Assembly: GCA_934045075.1 (NCBI GenBank)
Contig: OW203721.1
Span: 26,506,181 to 26,570,180 of the forward strand
From: Yponomeuta sedellus
Lineage: Eukaryota; Arthropoda; Insecta; Lepidoptera; Yponomeutidae
Length of the DNA stretch: 64,000 bases
Direction of reading: 5' to 3'
Positions 25,601 through 36,766 of the stretch are shown here, one piece after another (positions within the stretch are counted from its first letter, which is position 1; each line of letters starts with the position of its first letter). Position numbers and translations under genes: made by a program. A model generated the notes under the pieces. That model worked only from the letters and a program-made list of their open reading frames with translations, made no database searches and had not been told where the DNA came from.

Positions 25601-25713
25601 GGGGACAATTTGCGTGGGGGGCCAGTGCTGTATAAAGCCGGCTGCAGCCGCACGGCCGCTGCATTTGCGGCACAGTCTGACGGAGAAGCTCGATCGCAGC
25701 GGCGCAGAGCAAC

Positions 25714-26670
25714 ATGTGGCGCGGCACATGGGCAGTCGCCGCCCAGCGCGGTGCCCGCACGGACGACTTGCGCGGCATCATGATCCGTTCTATGCAAGAC
25801 TTAAACGAAACTTTTTCGCCTAATCAAACGCGGTTTAACGAAACTATCTTCAACGTGATCGCGAGTGCTCTCAACATCTACTACACTCCTTTTTTGATTT
25901 TTTTCGGCGTGATTGGAAATTTGCTGTCGGTTTTCGTGTTTTATACGAGCAAACTCCGCTTGCAATCGACGAGCCAGTACCTATCCGCGTTGGCTGCATC
26001 TGACACGGTGTTTCTTTTGCAATTGCTCCCGCCATGGTTGAATGCTCTGCAGATTGCTCCTTTATTCCACCAGCAAGTCTGGTGTCAGATGGTTGTCTAC
26101 ATTTCATACGTATCGTCCTCCCTGAGCGCTTGGCTGGTAGCCGCGTTCACGGTAGAACGATTTGTTGCAGTTCTATATCCGCTTCAGCGTAACGTCGTAT
26201 GTACTGTAAGCAGAGCTCGAATGATTATCACCACTTTGGCAGTGCTAGCTATGGTACTCAATCTACCAGTGCTACGTTTCGCCACCCCCACCAAACACGA
26301 CTGCAACATCGACATGAACTACTTGGAACAAGCCGCGCGATTTAACATCATCGACACCGCGCTGTCATTCACGATTCCGCTCACGGGCATAGTGGTTCTG
26401 AACGCGTGGATAGTGATCAGCGTGTGCCGCTTCGAGCGCGCGCGGCTGGCGCTTGGCAAGCAGCCGCGCGCGGGGCCCGGGCTCCGCGCCGCGCGCTCGC
26501 CGGGCCCCAGCAGGGCGCCCGTGCCGCCCCGCGCCCGCCTGCAGCGGCCGCCGACCCCGCCGCGCTCGCAGCGCCGCGTCACCCGCATGCTGCTCGTGGT
26601 CTCCAGCGTGTTCGTGCTGCTCAACCTGCCGGCCACCGCCATGCGGCTCATCGCTTACGCCTACGACATC
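25714..26670 (+). CDS. class A neuropeptide-type GPCR, exon 1 (TM1-TM6)
   Basis: Codes for the first 319 residues. The N-tail has three N-glycosylation sequons (N31, N37, N42). TM1 (about 57-78) carries GNLL with N69. TM2 carries LAASD with D97. TM3 ends at E148-R149-F150, an ERF variant of the DRY motif. C124 and C197 would form the extracellular disulfide. TM4 is about 169-188 and TM5 about 211-238 with P222. ICL3 (about 246-288) is unusually Pro/Arg/Ala-rich and encoded by very GC-rich DNA. TM6 is about 289-315 with LNLP in place of CWLP. The exon ends in phase 0 at ATC|GTAAGT. The start is uncertain: Met1 at 25714, Met23 or Met27. The motif set recalls insect peptide receptors of the TRH-receptor-like/CNMamide-receptor group; the ligand is inferred only weakly. 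It acts at the plasma membrane through G proteins. Confidence 0.9.
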
Positions 26671-27741
26671 GTAAGTAGCGCTTCAAAACCACCATGCGTG
26701 TGCTTCTTTGCGAATGCGATTGTATTATTTTGTCAAAGATTTTGGTTTCTTGCGATTTTTTTAGCTACTTGCTGTATATAGCTTTGTAATTTAATGCGAT
26801 TGTAACAAATTGTCTCTTATCTTTGCTTTGCGATGTCCTTTCTCGTTTATAATTATTTTAGAATTATTGGCACGGCCCTTTGTCTTTTATTATTTCCTCC
26901 TTTAATCGTGTCGATTACCTAACTTGTCACACGTTTTTTTTATTGGCTACGCTTGAACATGTCATAATTGTTGTTGTACCTAGCGAACTTATCCCCATAC
27001 TTTAGGGAGAAAACGTGTAATATACTGTAATGGAGAATTAACATGATTTCGAATTTTAATTTTTGATTGGTTAATGCCAATATTTCACAACAGTTCTCTT
27101 ATTCTGCAAAGTATGCTTCTATGAAGAAAAGTAATATAAACAAATGCAATATACAAAGCAGGGACAACAGCAAACTGTTTCGTAAAGTATAAAAGGTGCA
27201 ATCCCGGTTAGTGGGAGGCGCGACCAAAATAATTGTGATAGACTGCAGCGCGCCCGTCGCAACAAGTGGCCGGCACCCGAGCTCGCGAGACAGCGATAAG
27301 CGTATTTACAACAATTATATTATTAATGTATTTTTTTTAAAGAAACGGGAACCAAACAATTGTAATGCAAAAATGTTTGTTTCTTGTTAAAACAAGAAAT
27401 TTTCGACGAATATTTCCATTTTCGACGAAGATACTCAATATTTTATGTATCTATCTATTTATTTAAAGAACGTTCTATACTCACAAACTTAGGTTAAAAA
27501 TTAAAAAGGGGCAATAAAAACTAAAAATAAACTTTTATACACATTCTAGAGAACACAGTGAAAACAAAGAATATCCGGTTTCACTGTGTTTCAAATTCAT
27601 CATTCGATTCCAATTTGGCCAGAGCAACATATTACGTAACAGTATTGAAGCACAAGAAAAGTCGTTTCAAGAACGATATAATAGCATCAATCAACAGCCT
27701 CTAAAGATTACATAATAAGCTTGAGGTCACGGACGTAAAGT

Positions 27742-27957
27742 CTGTTAGCTTTTAGAATATACCTCGGGCTCTAAAGTAGGCTTAGGTTTTCGCCGAAAGA
27801 ACACCTAATATACTACTTCTAGCTCTGTATAAAAATTTTCTTCACTATTTTGAAAAGTCATGTAAAGTAATAAATAACAATACAAAATAAACCTTCTCTT
27901 ATTGCATATATCCGATTCTATCCGATAGTAGCCGGGGTATATTCTAAAAGCTAACAG
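27742..27957. mobile_element. MITE, 216 bp, in GPCR intron 1
   Basis: TIRs of 26 bp: CTGTTAGCTTTTAGAATATA at 27742 and TATATTCTAAAAGCTAACAG ending 27957, near-perfect inverses continuing inward as ACC(T/C)CGG. No coding. The target-site duplication is unclear. Confidence 0.8.
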
Positions 27958-28085
27958 GCCAAATCGACACCGTTGTTGGTAGGCACTATTGAGCCGGGTG
28001 TACTCGTAGTCAGCCGCGCTCGTGGCCACACGCGCGATGCGCGGGCCGCCGGCGGCGGGCTGCCTCGCGCCGCAGACGGTCCACT
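27958..28085 (-). other. GC-rich coding-like island, unassigned
   Basis: A short GC-rich patch beside the MITE. On the minus strand it reads ARVATSAADYEYTRLNSAYQ QRCRFGL, preceded by a Gly/Ala/Pro-rich stretch. Composition resembles host exons, but splice signals are weak on both strands (no polypyrimidine tract, no clear donor). It could be a small exon of a minus-strand gene such as furry, whose upstream exons should lie in this direction, or a chance frame in CpG-rich DNA. Confidence 0.25.
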
Positions 28086-28596
28086 ACCCTAGTCACCCAC
28101 ATGTTGCTTTATTAGTAAACACTAGCGGAAATCAATGTCAATACCTCGACGAGGGTTGCACGATTCCTTGAGTATTGTCGCGTCAAGTGTGTCGGTGGGG
28201 ACGAATGACGTTATTTTGCACCGCAAAATATTTGTGGACGTTTTTCGCTAAATGATCAAAGCCGAAATCAAAGTGCGAGTAATATAGGGTGTAGATTTTT
28301 CTTAAATCAAACTTGTGTTGTAAGAGGTGACATGTGCTACAAATTGTCTCATAAACCGGTCATCTGAACTTTACGCTTGGGGAGGGAGTTTATCTAATAT
28401 TATCTTTAACTCGCCGCCGCTCGCCCGTGTTAGATAATATACCACGGGAACGCATTACCGGGATATCAAGCATTCTATCTCAATTATCTTTGTCTCTACT
28501 CAAACTTTTAGTCAGACAAGTAGAAATCATAAATGATGTATATGTGGATACCTACATCTGCTTTGTACCAGAAGGGTGCTTGCGTTTTTCAAGTGA

Positions 28597-28722
28597 ATGT
28601 ATGTATGTATGTATGTATGTATGTATGTATGTATGTATGTATGTATGTATGTATGTATGTATGTATGTATGTATGTATGTATGTATGTATGTATGTATGT
28701 ATGTATGTATGTATGTATGTAT
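28597..28722 (+). repeat. (ATGT)n microsatellite, about 31 perfect units
   Basis: 126 bp of uninterrupted ATGT. The MYVC-repeat open frames through it are artefacts of the tetranucleotide. Located in GPCR intron 1. Confidence 0.97.
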
Positions 28723-28835
28723 ATTTGGTTAATTTCCTCTTATCCCTAATTTTGAATTCCGGGATTTTTGAGAAACAATGCTCCCTAGTTGCATAGTCGC
28801 AATAAGAAGTAATCGTCTATCTGTTTCCATGATAA

Positions 28836-29258
28836 TGGCGCGTACAGGTTACGCTTCAATGGAGCGAATACTGAATCGGCGAAGAGTGTTTTGGTTTGTT
28901 GATATTTGTAAATTTATTCAGGTAAGTAACATTTTAGTAGCTTCTGTACATAATGTATTGTACTTATCACTTCTATAAATGACATACATATATTATTATT
29001 TTGAAATTTTTAGAGCCTTTTGGTAGCTTTAGTTTATTAAGTTACATAATATGAATATAATTTTAAATTCCATAGAAATGCCAATTATGGACAGTTTATG
29101 GAGTCCAAATATGGACTACTAACCAAAAGAAAAGATTAAGGTCAAGGATACTCCGGCAGATTCAGATGATGTTGAGATGGTACCGATTGATACAGAAAGT
29201 GAGCCCGGTGATAATATCATCATATTACGATGTATAGCTTCATACTTAGAAGACGCGT
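28836..29258 (+). other. possible two-exon short transcript or TE remnant
   Basis: ATGGCGCGTACAGGTTACGC (28836) opens a frame through MERILNRRRVFWFVDICKFI Q to a perfect CAG|GTAAGT donor at 28920/28921. At about 29076 an acceptor-like TTCCATAG precedes AAATGCC. Joined in phase 0 this reads KCQLWTVYGVQIWTTNQKKR and on to a TAG near 29240. The other frame there reads an acidic peptide (DTPADSDDVEMVPIDTESEP) ending SYLEDA. No family recognised. It lies inside the GPCR intron, just before a tandem repeat, and may be part of an old transposon. Confidence 0.25.
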
Positions 29259-29570
29259 AGTGTCTTTTCTACCATATGCTGTTTTTTAATGATACCCGAG
29301 GGCAAACTGGATCAATTGCCTTATGTGCGGTCTCGGGGTAGTTAATGATTGCTCTGGTGCATAAATCAAGTTTTTTTTATGACCAAAGTTCCCTATTTTT
29401 TTTATAAAAGTGTAGCTTGACTTTTGATATTTTGTAGTATTCTGTATTTCAGGTGCACATTACATTATTAAATACCTTTATGTTGGTTTTATTTTTAAGG
29501 AACTATAGCTCTTATAATTTATAAATATAAGTAAGTAATACAGGTATGTTCCTATGTAACTATATTTATG

Positions 29571-29790
29571 ATTGCATCTAATTACAATTAAAGATAATTG
29601 ATTTAAAAAAAATGTTTTATTTAATCATTGCATCTAATTACAATTATAGATAATTAATTTTAAAGATGTGTTTTATTTAATGATTGTATCTAATTACAAT
29701 TACAGATAATTGATTTTAAAAATGTGTTTTTTTTAGTGATTGTATCTAATTACAATTAAAGATAATTGAATTTAAAAATGTTTTATTTAC
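29571..29790 (+). repeat. tandem repeat, period about 61 bp, 3.6 copies
   Basis: Units begin GATTGCATCTAATTACAATT (29571) and repeat near 29632, 29690 and 29748, each followed by AGATAATTGATTTaAAAA and a TGTTTTATTTA-type linker. Copies differ by small substitutions and indels. AT-rich, no coding. Confidence 0.85.
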
Positions 29791-29839
29791 ACCTAAAAAC
29801 AATATTAGGTTACTTTCCTTCAATGACAATTTTTTTTTA

Positions 29840-29960
29840 ATAAAAAAAAAACTTTATTGAACAGAAGACAATTTACATTAAAATATACAGTAGCACCCAC
29901 ACTAGGCATAACATTATCAATTGTTTCCTATTTCTGCCAAAGACGATCGTTTTGACTGTC
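29840..29960 (-). repeat. poly(A)-tailed retroposon 3' end
   Basis: Starts with TTTTTTTTAATAAAAAAAAAA and CTTTATTGAACAGAAG. On the minus strand this is a body followed by an A-rich tail. Too short to classify. Confidence 0.35.
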
Positions 29961-30739
29961 CCCGGTAATTTGGCACTCAACTAGCGCGAGGATACTTTAC
30001 ACGCTATTATTTCCTCTCACAATTTAATTTGATATTTATGTCACCGTGATCCGCGCCCGCCTAAATGAAATCTGTTCGCCGATGCCACCACGTCTCGACC
30101 CTACACACTATAATTAATCAAAAGGAACGTGCGTTATTACATTTTGATTATTTATTTGCTAGCGTAATTTGAGATGATATCCCCTTAAGTTTACTTGCAA
30201 CTTTAAAATTTAATTGAAAACGTTTAATTATAAAATAAGAGAATAAAAAATCATAAATTCACGCTAGAAAACGAGCCAACCTTTTTATTTACAATCAAAT
30301 GAGCGCAGGAAGTTCAGCAGAGTTGAATCACTCTGTTGATTGCTTTATGCTGTGAGTTGCACGCAAATTAGTACCTTACCCAAAAGTCATCAAGAAAGAA
30401 CAATTTTTTAAGTTTGTTCATGATTGTAACGTTATACCAAAACCCTAATTAAGCCTTAAAGGCTTACAGGCAAAAAAAAATGGTTGTGAAAGATTTAAAT
30501 TACTGCGGCATTAATAAAGCCTTGGTGCTTGAAGAAAGGGTCGAGAGGGAGTCGGCGTAGGTCGTTCCACAAATACATGCAAATAATTGCCTGTCTGCCA
30601 GACGTCGCCACAAAATAGATAAACAAATATTATTGTTAGATATAATTGCACATTTTCGAGAATAGAGTCTAAAAGTTTGAACTTAATCTTTCATATAATT
30701 ACAGAGAATTAGGTGCGGGAAAACGTCTATGAAGGGATT

Positions 30740-30915
30740 TTTTTAACAGCAAAATAGTACATTTCATTACAAGTGCGGAAAGGCTGTCATTGCAAAGAGT
30801 TCCGACAAATGTCTACCCGAGCCGAGGCGCAGCCGAAGGCGAGGGTTGACAGTCGGAACAAGTTGCAATGACGGTTCCGCACGTGTACTGAACGACTATT
30901 TTTAATGCAGTTGCG
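30740..30915. mobile_element. foldback MITE, long imperfect inverted repeat
   Basis: About 60-bp imperfect arms. Left: AGTACATTTCATTACAAGTGCGG, then TGTCATTGCAAAGAGTTCCGAC. Right: GTCGGAACAAGTTGCAATGAC, then TTCCGCACGTGTACTGAACG. They enclose a GC-rich core (CCGAGCCGAGGCGCAGCCG). A related core (CCCGAGCCGTAGGCGAGCG) occurs at 10368. Confidence 0.7.
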
Positions 30916-32153
30916 AAAAAAATAAGCAATTTAATAAGAAAAATTATTTGGAAAATGGCGCCAACCGTAAAAAAATATAAGCAGAGATTTTTTTTCTTCA
31001 CCCATTCTAGTAGGCAAAGGGAACTATGCCCATACAGCCAAGTCTTCAGTAGATTTTTTTTATTGATATGAAATGAAATTTAATGAGATGAAATGAAATG
31101 AAACCTAACTTAACTCATTCAATCAAATCATTAAATCTGATATTGAAACAAATTACGTAATTTAAATATTTGATAATGATAGATAGAAAAAGAAATAAAA
31201 ATGGTGTAAAGAGGTTTGCACTGTTACAAGTCCCAGAAGTGGGCGAGAGTCAGCAAATAAATATGGTATTAAAGTAAACTAACCTAAGATAAATTTATAA
31301 TGTTAAAAAATGGTAAATAAACTCATTGGGTTAAGGAAAACTGAAAGAATGAAGTGTGCGACCCTTGCGGGATCAGGTTAGCGGAACTAGACCTTGAGCG
31401 GGTTAAAGTCACCACTTAGACGACAGAAAAATTTACATAACATAATTTGATGGGTGGGATTTTCTCTAGAAAAACCCCTGTACATTTTTTTGTCGTTTAG
31501 AAGAATATCTTGGAGCATTGTCGAAGAATATTAGTTGGCATCGTGGGAATCTTGGTCTCGTACCATCGCACTGTGGCTCCAGGGTATGACAAAAATAAAA
31601 AAAACAAAAATGATTTTCGGGTTAATTTCCAATTGCATGGCCGTATACACATACCAAACCTTCTAAAACTATAAATCTTTTCGACCTCTGAAGTAGACAC
31701 ATCGTTATCAGTAAATTGTTAACAGTGAGTCATTACGTGCATCGCTTCTTTTGTTAAGAGACTACCTGGAATTTCGAGTTTCTGTGAAGTGTGTCAACGA
31801 TGGAGCTTTAACGCAATGGTATGTATAATGTTTATGTGTAAAAATAATTTCAAAATATCATTCTGTGACCTAGGAAGTAGCTGGCAAAGTGAAGGCATTT
31901 ATTACGAACTTTTTTGACAACCTCATTTTTAATTTAGACTTTTCCAAATGAAGTCCATCGAAGTCCCTTATCATTTTACCATCATATTGAAGGTATTTTT
32001 GTGTACTTTATCTGGATACCAAAATCTTTTCCGGCAGCGTCCGGCTGCTCAAGTTATTTAATATTTAAGTGCTACGCATCGCAGCGTAGCAGCTTCGTAG
32101 CAACTACTACAAAAACGTAGACTTGAGGAATTTCAACTTTTTAAGTGTATAGA

Positions 32154-32223
32154 TTTTTATTGAGACTTCATTACTTAAAACAATAACAAATTATTGTTTT
32201 AAGTAATGAAGTCTCAATAAAAA
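32154..32223. repeat. perfect 33-bp palindrome, 4-nt loop
   Basis: Arms 32154-32186 and 32191-32223 are exact reverse complements around CAAA (arm starts TTTTTATTGAGACTTCATTA). No TIR or target duplication is evident. It lies about 30 bp upstream of the coding remnant at 32249. Confidence 0.9.
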
Positions 32224-32248
32224 TAACAAGGCATCACAATATTAAACT

Positions 32249-32761
32249 TATGGTCTAAATACCGCGGAGATCGGCTCGGTTACACACAAATCGCTTCGAA
32301 CGTTGTCACTGATATAATCCAAGAATTGGAAATTGAAGACAAAGAAAATGTAGACTTCCAACTTTTAAGAGAAAAGACTAAATATATAATTAAAAAAATT
32401 GGCCATTTCTACAAAAAGCGTCGCATAAAATCGACAAATTATTATCGAGTCACCATGAATGGTTTTCTGTTGTCGAAAGTATTTCTTTGACGGGCAGTGC
32501 GAGCAATGCGACTTCTTCAACGGATCAGAAAGCACAGGAAAGTTCAACAAAAAAGCGTGAACGACCACGAAAACCATTCTTGGTTTGTTCAAAACGAACG
32601 AAATTGAGAAGAAAAGCTGAAATTTCTCAGCTGGATTCATCAATGGCATCTTCTTTAAGTGTGAGTGATACGTCACTTCATTCAACCGAAGAAATTGAAG
32701 CCACACCTAGTGAGTTGTTAGCGTTAATAGTTGGATGCAAGTTAACAAAACATCTGTCTTA
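32249..32761 (+). pseudogene. unidentified, probably TE-derived ORF with frameshift
   Basis: The first part (32249-about 32450) reads LWSKYRGDRLGYTQIASNVV, TDIIQELEIEDKENVDFQLL and YIIKKIGHFYKKRRIKSTNY. After a frameshift near 32440-32460 the frame continues as SSHHEWFSVVESISLTGSAS, TKKRERPRKPFLVCSKRTKL, RRKAEISQLDSS and on to TAG at 32760. The RERPRKPF...S.RTKxRRKAE motif recalls the N-terminal part of an abundant arthropod hypothetical family that I associate with repeats; no function is known to me. It sits in the GPCR intron and is not part of the receptor frame. Confidence 0.4.
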
Positions 32762-33525
32762 GAAAATTGTAATATATTATTTACTTAGTTTTAGTACGTT
32801 TTTATTTACGCATGTACTCAAGTGTTAGATATATTTTGTTTGAAAATTTTCAATACATATACAAATATACCTTTTTTGACACCTGTAAATGTTTTTTCTT
32901 CACTGAATTCCACTTTTAAATATCAATATATGCTAAAAAGGTAGAAAGTAATGTGAGAACTGCTACTTTCGATTTTTGTCATACCCTTGTATTGAAGTGG
33001 AGCCACTGTGCATCGTGCAATTAGAAGCAATATAATGCGCATCACTGGGTGCTCTGCACCCGAGGCTCTCCCAATATTGCCGCGTTTGACAAAGCAACAG
33101 AGTCTCACCAAAGCGTTTTGGGCAGCGCCAGGCTCGGTTACCGGATAGGAGAGGCGCGATGGAGCTTTACAGCATCGCAAACACACAACATAAAGCCTCA
33201 TTCGGCTCACAGCGTCAACGTAAACAATTGAGAGTCTGTCCTAAATTGCTTACACAAAAGGTACTAGACACCGTAAAATAAACAAGTAAATTTTAGCGTA
33301 ATGACTTCTAGCTGCGGTCGTGCGATCTGAGTCTCGTTTGCATTATGAAAGCTCAATTATGGATTAAAATTGCTCATACAAAACATTTAAACTGATCCCC
33401 GCAAATGTGTGATTCTAGTCGTCAATACTGTTATGAATTATTATCATAAGTCAAATTCAGTAGATTTGTGCATGCCCTCTAAAGTGTTGCTTTTCTCCAA
33501 TTACAAGTGGCTGTACGTTTAACAG

Positions 33526-33745
33526 GACAAAGAACAGATCGTCGACCGCTGGGACGGACTACAGCAGTTGGCGCTGTTGTTCTTTCACACCAACTTCGGA
33601 ATTAACTTCCTGCTGTACTGCTTGAGTGGACAGAACTTCCGGCGCACACTGCTGCAGGCGATGCCGTGGCGACGGCTGCGTGCGCGCCGCGCCGCCCTGC
33701 AACGCAACGCATCCTTCCGGCCCACCCGCGCGAATAGCATCTCTG
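33526..33745 (+). CDS. GPCR exon 2 (TM7 and helix 8)
   Basis: Begins after a TTTAACAG acceptor in phase 0 and continues exon 1 without a frame break: DKEQIVDRWDGLQQLALLFF then HTNFGINFLLYCLSGQNFRR. TM7 has NFLLY where most class A receptors have NPxxY. SGQNFRR begins helix 8. A basic, Ser-containing tail follows (QRNASFRPTRANSIS). I end the exon at 33745, where TCTG|GTGCGT is a plausible donor (phase 1) compatible with the acceptor at 42333. Without that splice the frame runs to a TAA at 33826-33828, adding 27 residues (GACYEQTRHADAPPF...), which may be an alternative C-terminus or simply intron. The 6.9-kb intron before it holds an (ATGT)n array and several repeats. Confidence 0.85.
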
Positions 33746-33869
33746 GTGCGTGTTACGAACAGACGCGCCATGCGGATGCTCCTCCCTTCGCGCAGAGACG
33801 CACTGAGCTTCGCGAAATAAAAGCGTAAAGCGCAACACACGAGCGCTATATAATACTAATAGCTGTGAC

Positions 33870-34030
33870 CCACAGTGCTACCCGCGGTTTATCGATTTTC
33901 CCATGGGACTAAGATATTTTCCCGCAGTAAAACGTAGCCTATGTGTTAAAATGGCTCCAGCCGTTTAGCCGTGAAGAAGTAACAAACACACACACTCATA
34001 AACTTTCGCCTTTATAATATTAGTATGAAG
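33870..34030 (-). repeat. dispersed repeat in GPCR intron 2
   Basis: On the minus strand it begins CATACTAATATTATAAAGGC and continues GAAAGTTTATGAGTGTGTGT, GTTACTTCTTCACGGCTAAA and CGGCTGGAGCCATTTT. This arrangement is one I associate with a very common lepidopteran dispersed repeat; the class is not settled from sequence alone. Confidence 0.5.
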
Positions 34031-35902
34031 TGGTATTTAATGACACGGTTCAGCTTCTACAGAGAATTTCTAAGGGGTACGCCTTGAAGTGTGTTAATTT
34101 GCTGACACCCTTCCCGAAGCCCACGTATTTTCGGCATCATTACGTACTTTTTTTTTAAACGAACTATGAGTAGGAACATAACCGCGTAGATGTTCAGGTT
34201 AAGAGTTTCACTTACACGTTTTCCATTAATGAAAAATTTTAAGCTATCGTTTAAAAATGTATCTAAAATTTCAACGCGCGAAATATTAAAAACGCTAAAA
34301 ACATTTTTTATTTTGGGGTTCAAGTATTTATTGTTGGTGTTCAGTTCGCGTAGTCGGGCACTAGTTTCTTTACACTGTCTTAGACGCGCTCGTGTGATGT
34401 GCTTCACGTGATGACATGGACGACAACCGTTTCAGTGGAGTGGTCGCATGGCGTCTTTATTGCCGTACCTCTATGATGCGGAAACAGGACCACCCTTGCC
34501 ATGACGTCCACGTGTTACCCAACAGCACTGGTGTGTTTGACTCGTCTTCTTGACGAATGTAAATGGAACAACCAGCATCACAGAAATATGGCTATTATAC
34601 TAATACTTGTAAGCGAACTATAGTATTATAAATATTTGCTCCTGCATATTTATGATACATTTATTTTCGAGTGTGTGAGTTTTACATATACCAACGTTCG
34701 CTTACAAATTTGTTTATATTTCTCTTATAAATTGATAGTATTGAAACATATTAATAACAATAATTTCTTATTTATTGACCAGTTTTAGTAGTACTTATAG
34801 GTTGACCTTATATTGTCAGGCTTGCTGTCTCCCATTATATACGGACAAATTATACAGTCCGCGAGTGAAATTTTATTTCCCTGGAAAAAATTAAAAAGTT
34901 CTGCGACGCAACTCCCGTAAATGAGCACTGTCGGTGTTCGCGATGGTTACCTTTTAAGTGCTTAGGGGCGGAAGTCCCCCAATAACAGCATCGGCTAATT
35001 TAATAAATGCTAACCCTGATTTTGGATTAGGCTCTAATTTTAATTAACAATATTAAACGTAAAATTAATGTATCTTGATTCGTCGTCGATGGCAAACGAA
35101 CTTAGCTACTTTTTATAGAAAAGGAAGCTTCATAAAAGTAATTCGGATTACTTCTATGACGTGGTATGAATGTAGAACTAAACATAATTTTAAAAGAGAC
35201 GGGATTCTTACGACGATTATTCTATGTGCACTAACGTTTTAAAAAGTATATTAGGTCTTATTGGGAAAGAATAATTTGATAGTGCCTACATTTTTTGCCG
35301 CTCGTTTGGGTCTGAAATTAAATGCTGTATTGGACGTGTCGGTGAAAATGGCGAGGCATGAAGAAGCCGCGGCAGTCAATCAATACTCTGTTATTGAATC
35401 AGCGACGCGCACGTCGACAGCAGCCGAATTATCGGAAAATTATGCGTTATTATTGAATAAAAGTCACCGCTGGTCAGATTAAATTCACAAATATAGGACA
35501 AGTGCGAATAAGACTCACGTCTTTAGAGTTCGAAACAAACGATCACAAACTTAACTTTGCTATGAAAAATGAATTTCTGCCTTTGAACATAACTGCGGAA
35601 GTTAAGTTTGTAATCACAAGACCATGTTTCTAAACGTAAGTTCACAAGATGAAATTTACTTTTTATTGTATGCAATTTCAAACTACTATTGGAACGGGAA
35701 GCAACCTTAAAGATTTTGTGAGTGCAAAGCCCACGGCAGAAATGGTAGTTAAAAATGTTTATAATGAAAGAATATATATATATAGTACAGTTCAGACAAA
35801 ATTAATTTTGCATACAAATAATGTTACTGTTATCTTAGGCACATAAAAAACTGGCTTAGCGCGAGTCTGGCCACGCGTAGTGTAGGGTTCCACAGAATGA
35901 GA

Positions 35903-35939
35903 AGTTTATTAAATGTTTTAGACAAACATTTAATAAACT
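35903..35939. repeat. perfect 16-bp palindrome, 5-nt loop
   Basis: AGTTTATTAAATGTTT (35903-35918), spacer TAGAC, then AAACATTTAATAAACT (35924-35939). Confidence 0.85.
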
Positions 35940-36766
35940 CCTCTTTTAAAAATTTCATCAATGTAATTTGAATAGAATTTGTACAAAGTTGTCCTTTTTT
36001 AATTTGGTCGTTTATTACTCCTTAACTTGTTAAGAACTGTCGAAATCAAAAAGTTTTCCAATCTTTTGGCTCACATTCAAGTGTATGCGAGAAAAAAAAG
36101 TAAACATAAAAGTGAGTGAAAATCGGATACATTCGGTCTTACCACGATTTTGACAAACCTCTTTTGATTTTTCTTTTTTTGGCGGTTTCACTAACTAGAG
36201 CAAGTTATCGAAAATGGGAAGACTATTGGTTTTCGCAATTTCAGAGTTCAATATATAGAAGATTATTTAGGTAATTTTTTTTTGGGTTCCGTACAAGAAA
36301 AAAAGTCCCATTTCAAATACGTCATTTTAGATTAGTTCAAGCTGCAATGGCATATCAACTGAAACATAAATGTATGAATAGGTAACTAATAAGTAAATTA
36401 TTTTAAAAATCAATGGAACAAAAGCCGTACGTCTTAATGGGAGACAACTTTCCCCTTATCGCAACTCGAGCCTAAATTCCTTTCAAAAGGGAAATTTATC
36501 TCAGTACGGCAACACTGCTTATCTCTTGTTTTTTTTGCTGCAAAGTTTTATGGCTCATGAGTTCTTAGCACACAAGTGGCTTTTACAAAAAAAAAAATTC
36601 CAAAAATTAATATGAAATAATAAATCAATATTTTTGCAACAGAGTTTGAAGCAAATCCCTTAGTTTTAAACCTACTTTCGGCTAAGCTATTAAAATATCC
36701 GGGTTACTATTTTGAAATGTTGTCAAATTCGGAACTCCTAATAAAAATAGTTTTTGTTGAGTAGTA

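Noticed and set aside
25496..25712. Upstream start or 5' exon of the receptor in the GC-rich stretch before 25714
   Set aside because: Frames in this stretch do not continue in phase into the receptor with a better Met. It may be 5' UTR, but no cap-site motif could be assigned.
26319..26678. Several long ORFs over the GPCR intracellular loop 3
   Set aside because: They are shadows produced by the very GC-rich DNA of the receptor exon; the receptor frame alone continues through TM5 and TM6.
28427..28796. MYVC-repeat open frames of about 90-100 residues
   Set aside because: They are translations of the (ATGT)n microsatellite; the repeat is not a protein-coding signal.
33559..33840. Minus-strand ORFs over GPCR exon 2
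   Set aside because: Shadows of the GC-rich exon; only the plus frame carries TM7 and joins exon 1 in phase.
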